Shown one piece after another: positions 59,662-64,000 of a DNA stretch of 64,000 nucleotides. A program made the translations under genes and the position numbers. Origin of the DNA: JAOPZW01 sp963788935 (GTDB lineage Bacteria > Actinomycetota > Thermoleophilia > Solirubrobacterales > Solirubrobacteraceae); contig CAWBIM010000008.1 of NCBI GenBank assembly GCA_963788935.1, positions 310,001-374,000 of the forward strand. The letters run 5' to 3'. The notes under the pieces were generated by a model. That model did not search any database. It worked only from the letters and a program-made list of their open reading frames with translations, and was not told the origin of the DNA. Position 1 is the stretch's first letter. Every line of letters starts with the position of its first letter.

Positions 59662-60648
59662 TCAGCCGAGCGCGCGGCCGTACTGGCGCTCGTAGTACGC
59701 GCGGTACTCGCCCGAGCGGATCGGCTCCCACCACCAGGCGTTGTCGCGGTACCAGGCGACGGTGCGCTCGAGGCCCTGCTCGAAGCGGACCTGCGCCGCC
59801 CAGCCGAGCGTGCGGACCTTCTCCGAGCTGAGCGAGTAGCGGCGGTCGTGGCCCGGGCGGTCGGTGACGTGCTCGACCAGGCCGGGATCGGCGCCGGTGA
59901 GGCCGACGATCCGGCGCACGACGTCGAGGTTGGCCGCCTCGTCCGGGCCGCCGACGTTGTAGACCTCGCCCGGCGCGCCGTGCTCGAGGACGTGGCCGAT
60001 GCCGCGCGCGAAGTCCTCGACGAACAGCCAGTTGCGCACCTGCATCCCGTCGCCGTAGACCGGCAGGCGGTCGCCGTGCATGGCGTTGAGGACCATCAGC
60101 GGGATGAGCTTCTCGGGGTACTGATACGGCCCGTACGCGTTCGACCCGCGGCAGATCGACGCCGCCAGCCCATAGGTGTGCACGTAGCTCGCCACGAGCA
60201 GGTCCGCGCCGGTCTTCGTCGCGCTGTAGGGCGAGGACGGGTTGAGCGGCGAGGTCTCGGTGAACGAGCCCTCCTCGATCGAGCCGTAGACCTCGTCCGT
60301 CGAGACCTGCACGTAGCGCAGGCCGCGCTCGCGGGCCGTCTCGAGCAGCGTGTAGGTCCCGTCCATCTGCGTGCGCAGGAACGCCTCGGGCCCCGAGATC
60401 GAGCGGTCGACGTGCGTCTCGGCGGCGAAGTTCACGATCGCCTCGGCGCCCTCGACGGCCTGGGCGACGGCGTCCGGGTCCTCGATCGCGCCGTGCACGA
60501 AGTCGTGGTCGACGTCGTGCAGGTTCTCGCGGCGCCCGGCGTAGGTCAGCTTGTCGAGGACCGTGACCTCGTCGCCGTGGTCGCGCACGCGGATGCGCAC
60601 GAAGTTCGAGCCGATGAAGCCGGCCGCGCCGCAGACGAGGAGCCTCAT
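59662..60648 (-). CDS. rmlB: dTDP-glucose 4,6-dehydratase
   Basis: 328 residues, extended SDR. NAD motif GAAGFIGSNF at the N-terminus, catalytic T-D-E in VQVSTDEVYGS and YxxxK in PSSPYSATKTGADLLV; RPGHDRRYSL and QYPEKLIPLM are RmlB-specific. Converts dTDP-glucose to dTDP-4-keto-6-deoxyglucose, step two of dTDP-L-rhamnose synthesis. Overlaps rmlD by 4 bp. Confidence 0.93.
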   Translation of the reverse strand: MRLLVCGAAGFIGSNFVRIRVRDHGDEVTVLDKLTYAGRRENLHDVDHDFVHGAIEDPDAVAQAVEGAEAIVNFAAETHVDRSISGPEAFLRTQMDGTYTLLETARERGLRYVQVSTDEVYGSIEEGSFTETSPLNPSSPYSATKTGADLLVASYVHTYGLAASICRGSNAYGPYQYPEKLIPLMVLNAMHGDRLPVYGDGMQVRNWLFVEDFARGIGHVLEHGAPGEVYNVGGPDEAANLDVVRRIVGLTGADPGLVEHVTDRPGHDRRYSLSSEKVRTLGWAAQVRFEQGLERTVAWYRDNAWWWEPIRSGEYRAYYERQYGRALG

Positions 60649-61493
60649 GCCGCCAGTGCCTTCCCTTCGTCGAGGTACGCGGCGAGACCGCGGTCCCATC
60701 GCGGGAGGAACACGCCCGGCTCGCGCTCGGTGCCGAGCGCGCTGTAGGCCGGTCTCGTCGCCGGGCGCGCGAACTGCGTGCTCGTCGTCGGCACGACGCG
60801 GCAGGCGATCCCGGCCTGGTCGAAGATCTCCACGGCGAACTCGTACCACGAGCACTCGCCGGTGCCGGTGGCGTGGAAGACGCCGACGTCGCCGGTGCGC
60901 TCGGCGATCTCGACCAGCGCCGGGGCGAGATGGCCGGTCCAGGTCGGTCCGCCGCGCTGGTCGGTGACGACGCTGACCTCGTCGCGCTCGTGGCCGAGGC
61001 CCACCATCGTCGTCACGAAGTTGCGCCCGCCCGCGCCGAACAGCCATGCGGTCCGGACGATCGCGTGCTCGGCGTTGGCCTCGGCGACCGCGTATTCGCC
61101 CGCGAGCTTCGTGCGCCCGTAGGCCTGCAGCGGCGCGACGGGGTCGGACTCGACCCACGGCTCGCGGTTGGCGCCGTCGAAGACGTAGTCGGTCGAGACG
61201 TGCACGACGCGCGCCTGCGCGGCGGCGGCCGCCCGGGCGACGTGGCCGGCGCCGTCGCCGTTGACGCGCAGCGCGAGCGCCTCGTGGGTCTCGGCGCCGT
61301 CGACGTCGGTGTACGCGGCGCAGTTGATGACCGCCCCCGGCTCGGCGGCGGCGACGACGCGCTCGACGTGGTCGGCGTCGGTGATGTCGAGGTCGCGCCG
61401 CTCGAGCGCGACCACGTCGTGGCCGAGGCGTGCGGCGTCGCGGGCGACCGCGCGCCCCAGCATCCCGCCGCTACCGAGGACGAGCAACCGCAT
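60645..61493 (-). CDS. rmlD: dTDP-4-dehydrorhamnose reductase
   Basis: 282 residues. NADPH motif LLVLGSGGMLGRAVARDA, INCAAYTDVDGAE, VVHVSTDYVFDGANREPWVESDP and YGRTKLAGE contain the SDR catalytic T/S, Tyr and Lys; the RmlD profile covers the whole protein. It makes dTDP-L-rhamnose from the 4-keto sugar. rmlC (epimerase) is not in the window and may be beyond 64000 or elsewhere. Start at 61493, 28 bp from the divergent MFS gene. Confidence 0.93.
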   Translation of the reverse strand: MRLLVLGSGGMLGRAVARDAARLGHDVVALERRDLDITDADHVERVVAAAEPGAVINCAAYTDVDGAETHEALALRVNGDGAGHVARAAAAAQARVVHVSTDYVFDGANREPWVESDPVAPLQAYGRTKLAGEYAVAEANAEHAIVRTAWLFGAGGRNFVTTMVGLGHERDEVSVVTDQRGGPTWTGHLAPALVEIAERTGDVGVFHATGTGECSWYEFAVEIFDQAGIACRVVPTTSTQFARPATRPAYSALGTEREPGVFLPRWDRGLAAYLDEGKALAA

Positions 61494-61521
61494 CGACCAC
61501 ATGGTCGCGCAAATTGGCATC

Positions 61522-62701
61522 GTGCGCGCTGTGGCGGCCGATCGCGCACGAGGGCCCCTGTGGGCCGCGGCCCTGCTCATGGGGGCGCTCGGGACGTTCC
61601 ACGCCTGGAGCGTGCTCGTCGATCCGCTGCAGGACGCGCTCGGCGTCTCGCGCTCGACCGTCAGCGCCGTCTACGCGCTCGCGACGGCGGTCTTCGCGGC
61701 GAGCATGCTGCTCGAGCCCGCCGCCCACCGGCGGCTGCCCGCGGTCGCGATCGGGACCGGGAGCGCGCTGCTCGCCGCCGCCGGCCTCGCGCTCTGCGCG
61801 GTGCCCGCGGCCGGGGCGGTGTTCGTCGGCTACGGCGTCCTCTTCGCCGCCGCCAACGGCCTCGGCTACGGCCTCGCCGTCCATATCGCGGCGACGACCG
61901 GGCGCACCGGGGCGAGCGCCGGGCTCATGGTCGCCGCCTACGCCGTCGGCGGCAGCCTCGTCGCCCCGCTGCTGTCGCTCGCCGCCCGCGACGCCGGCCT
62001 GCCGACCGCCTTTCTCGGTCTCTGCCGCGCTCATGCTCGCCGTCGCGGTCGTGCAGGTCGCCGTCCTCGGCCCCGCCGAGCGCCGCCTCCCACGGCCTGC
62101 GGCGGGCGCGGCCGTGCGCTGGGCGGTCCTCGCCCGCGACCGCGTGTTCTGGCTGCTCTGGGCCGGGTTCCTCGGCGGGAGCGCGGCCGGTCTCGTCGTG
62201 ATCGGCCACGGCGCCGCGATCGTCGAGGCGCTCGGCGGCGGGGCCGCGGTGCTGACCCTGGGGGCGAGCCTGGCCGCGGCCGGCAACGGCGTCGGGCGCC
62301 TCGGCGCCGGCGCGCTCGCCGACCGCCTCGGCGTGCGCGCGATCCTCGTCGGCGGCTCGGGGCTGGCGGCCGTCGCGCTGCTCGGCCTCGCCGCCGGTCC
62401 CGGCCCCGCGGTCGCGGCCGCCGGGCTGGCGGTGTCGGGGATCGCCTACGGCGTGGTCGCGGTCGGCTACCCGGTCGCCGCGGCGCGCTACTACGGCGCC
62501 GGGCACACGACGGCCGTGTACGCGCGGATCTTCACCGCCTGGGGCCTGGCCGGGATCACCGCGCCGGTCGCCGCGGGCGCGCTGTTCGACGAGACCGGCG
62601 GCTACGGGACGATCCTCGTCGTCCTGGGCGTCGGGTCGATCCTCGCCGCACTGGCGAGCGCGGCGCTGCCCCCGGCGCCGGTCCGGCCGCCCGAGGCCTA
62701 G
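61522..62701 (+). CDS. MFS transporter (OxlT/monocarboxylate-like), interrupted by a +1 frameshift
   Basis: About 392 residues after repair, 12 helices. First half: PLWAAALLMGALGTFHAWSVLVDPLQDALGVSRSTVSAVYALATAVFA, GYGLAVHIAATTGRTGASAGLMVAAYAVGGSLVAPLL. After GLPTAF an extra T near 62013-62016 shifts the frame, resuming SVSAALMLAVAVVQVAVLGPAE, GNGVGRLGAGALADRLGVRAILVGG and GYPVAAARYYGAGHTTAVYARIFTAWGLAG. The short N-terminal WSVLVDPL and the C-terminal pattern resemble oxalate/formate-type antiporters. GTG 61522 or 61531 starts it. Its stop overlaps convergent rmlA by 4 bp. Confidence 0.8.
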
Positions 62702-63771
62702 AGGATCCCGATCTCCGAGTTGTCGCCGACCATGAAGCGGAAGGCGCGCGGCTGGCCGTCGCCGCGCTGGATCGTCACGTTGCGCCCGAGCAGCGAGGAC
62801 TCCATCCGCCCGTCGAGGTCGGACACGCGGCAGCCGTCGAGGAGGATCGAGTGCTCGACCTCGGCGCGCTCGATCGTGCAGTCCGCCCCGATCGCGGTGT
62901 AGGGGCCGACGTAGCAGTCCCTCAGCCGGGCGCCGGCCCCGATGATGGCGGGACCGCGGACGATGCAGCGCTCGAGCCGCGCCCCGGGCTCGACGACGAC
63001 GCGGCCGTCGCAGCGCGACTCGACGAGCTCGCCCTCGACCCGCGCCTCGATCGTGTCGAGGACGAGGCGGTTGGCCTCGAGCATGTCCTCGAGCCGGCCG
63101 GTGTCCTTCCACCAGCCGCGGACGATGTGCGGCTCGACCCGCGCGCCGCTGTCGACGAGGTGCTGGATCGCGTCGGTGATCTCGAGCTCGCCGCGCGCGC
63201 TCGGGCGGATCGCGCGGGCGGCGTCGTGGATCGCCGGCGTGAACATGTAGACGCCCACGAGCGCGAGGTCGGTCTTCGGCTCGGGCGGCTTCTCGGCCAG
63301 CCGGACGACGCGCCCGTCCTCGAGCTCGGCGACCCCGTAGTGCTGCGGGTCGTCGACCGGCGTGAGCAGGATCAGCGCGCTCGGGGCGTTCTCGCGGAAC
63401 GTCTCGACGAGGCCGTCGATCCCGCCCTGCAGCAGGTTGTCGCCGAGGTACATCACGAACGGCGAATCGCCGAGGAACGGCTCCGCCGTCAGTACCGCGT
63501 GGGCCAGACCGGCCGGCTCGTCCTGCACGATGTAGGTCAGCTTGACCCCGAACCGCGAGCCGTCGCCGGCCGTCGCGCGGATCTCGTCGCCGGTCTCCGG
63601 GGCGATGATGATCCCGATCTCCTCGATCCCCGCCTTGGCCATCGCATCGATGCCGTAGAAGAGCACCGGCCGGTTGGCGACGGGCACGAGCTGCTTGGCG
63701 TTCGTGTGCGTGATCGGGCGCAGGCGCGTGCCGCGCCCGCCCGACAGGATCAGGCCCTTCAGCGGTTCCAT
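62698..63771 (-). CDS. rmlA: Glucose-1-phosphate thymidylyltransferase, long form
   Basis: 357 residues. The nucleotidyltransferase domain (about 1-240) has GLILSGGRGTRLRPITHTNAKQLVPVANRP, a D in VMYLGDNLLQGG and the lysine in RLAEKPPEPKTD. A C-terminal left-handed beta-helix (about 245-350; repeated GARLERCIVRGPAIIGAGARLRDCYVG hexapeptides) distinguishes this long RmlA3-like form from the 290-residue RmlA. It makes dTDP-glucose, the first step of rhamnose synthesis. Ends at the MFS stop; 6 bp after the next gene upstream. Confidence 0.92.
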   Translation of the reverse strand: MEPLKGLILSGGRGTRLRPITHTNAKQLVPVANRPVLFYGIDAMAKAGIEEIGIIIAPETGDEIRATAGDGSRFGVKLTYIVQDEPAGLAHAVLTAEPFLGDSPFVMYLGDNLLQGGIDGLVETFRENAPSALILLTPVDDPQHYGVAELEDGRVVRLAEKPPEPKTDLALVGVYMFTPAIHDAARAIRPSARGELEITDAIQHLVDSGARVEPHIVRGWWKDTGRLEDMLEANRLVLDTIEARVEGELVESRCDGRVVVEPGARLERCIVRGPAIIGAGARLRDCYVGPYTAIGADCTIERAEVEHSILLDGCRVSDLDGRMESSLLGRNVTIQRGDGQPRAFRFMVGDNSEIGIL

Positions 63772-63777
63772 GGGCGT

Positions 63778-64000
63778 CTAGTAAACGCCGTCGAGCTTGC
63801 GGTGGTCCCACGTCGCCCGGCGGGACTCGACGAACTGCATCGCGATCCGCTTGGGCGCCTGCTGCTCGATCATCGCGCGCACGTCGTCGTCCACGCCGCC
63901 GTAGCGCGCGAACAGCTCGAGCCCGAACGCGACGATCGTCTCGACGTCGTCGTGGACGACCGTGTCGCACTCGAGCATCACGCCGCGCAGCTCCTCGTAG
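63778..64000 (-). CDS. Partial protein, probably PPOX/pyridoxamine-phosphate-oxidase-like (F420 type)
   Basis: C-terminal 73 residues of a gene running off the right edge. The tail RATWDHRKLDGVY and RGVMLECDTVVHDDVETIVAFGLELFARYGG resemble the ends of split-barrel PPOX-class, F420-dependent oxidoreductases, where WDHRKL-GG-Y is a typical terminus. The frame is open to the edge. Assignment rests on this C-terminal resemblance only. It is the first gene of a minus-strand run into rmlA (6 bp). Confidence 0.45.
   Translation of the reverse strand, partial: YEELRGVMLECDTVVHDDVETIVAFGLELFARYGGVDDDVRAMIEQQAPKRIAMQFVESRRATWDHRKLDGVY

Noticed and set aside
1..64000. CRISPR arrays, tRNA/rRNA genes, insertion sequences, prophage, riboswitches
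   Set aside because: Looked for regularly spaced repeats, cloverleaf-like T-loops, transposase motifs and terminal repeats; none could be supported by eye.

Overview
The window is very GC-rich chromosomal DNA, densely packed, with many 1-4 bp start/stop overlaps and GTG starts. The gene families point to an actinobacterium: a DUF2342 zinc metalloprotease, a CGNR regulator, an lhr-nei repair pair, an AdnB-like helicase-nuclease, a CitA-type citrate synthase and a probable F420/PPOX oxidoreductase. The style resembles deep-branching Thermoleophilia such as Solirubrobacterales, but that placement is inference. I saw no rRNA, tRNA, CRISPR array, transposase, integrase, prophage or origin.

Layout. 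1-2847: cation-efflux transporter fragment, membrane protein, trehalose-6-phosphatase, a TauE/SafE permease split into two half-genes, HxlR regulator. 2864-7277: a LytTR regulator with a truncated LytS-like partner, divergent from a five-PAS hybrid histidine kinase. 7772-10869: YhaM-like exoribonuclease, PAC2 protein, isochorismatase-like hydrolase, Crp-like regulator. 10895-14054: Lrp regulator divergent from a CBS/cystathionine-lyase (reverse transsulfuration) operon. 14021-19755: UvrD/AdnB-like helicase-nuclease divergent from IMPase, metalloprotease and LysE. 19789-22201: histone-like protein (with a perfect Crp-type site upstream), Mrp ATPase, Ohr. 22229-24572: carbonic anhydrase, 7Fe ferredoxin, amidase. 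24653-27614: CGNR regulator, MFS, citrate synthase. 27669-35205: MarR, ECF sigma/anti-sigma, MOSC, DAAO-like, MsrA, Lrp/AzlCD, MFS/ArsR. 35488-39165: groES-groEL with two CIRCE operators, ASCH, NUDIX, Crp. 39244-47474: sugar catabolic island (aldolase, PfkB kinase, LacI, ManA, FGGY kinase, Frc-type ABC importer) with two perfect LacI palindromes. 47547-48589: two tandem secreted paralogues of unknown family. 48599-59651: VOC protein, GDPD, Nei, Lhr, GntR/PhyH, methyltransferase, UdgB, TetR, lipoprotein. 59662-64000: dTDP-rhamnose genes rmlB, rmlD and rmlA, an MFS gene and the edge of a PPOX-like gene.

A striking property of this sequence is a set of ten single-base frameshifts in otherwise intact genes: nine extra bases and one missing base. 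They affect PAC2, CBS, LysE, the histone-like gene, the ECF sigma factor, both Frc transporter genes, lhr (twice) and an MFS gene. Every one is repaired by one base, and the protein on both sides stays well conserved. I therefore read them mainly as sequence errors, annotate each gene as a single unit, and flag the position.

The most interesting biology: the sugar island with its twin-operator promoter; the groESL promoter bracketed by two CIRCE elements; the input-less LytS-like protein with no recognisable ATP-binding motif; the split TauE/SafE permease; the Crp-type site upstream of the histone-like gene; and the tandem secreted paralogue pair.
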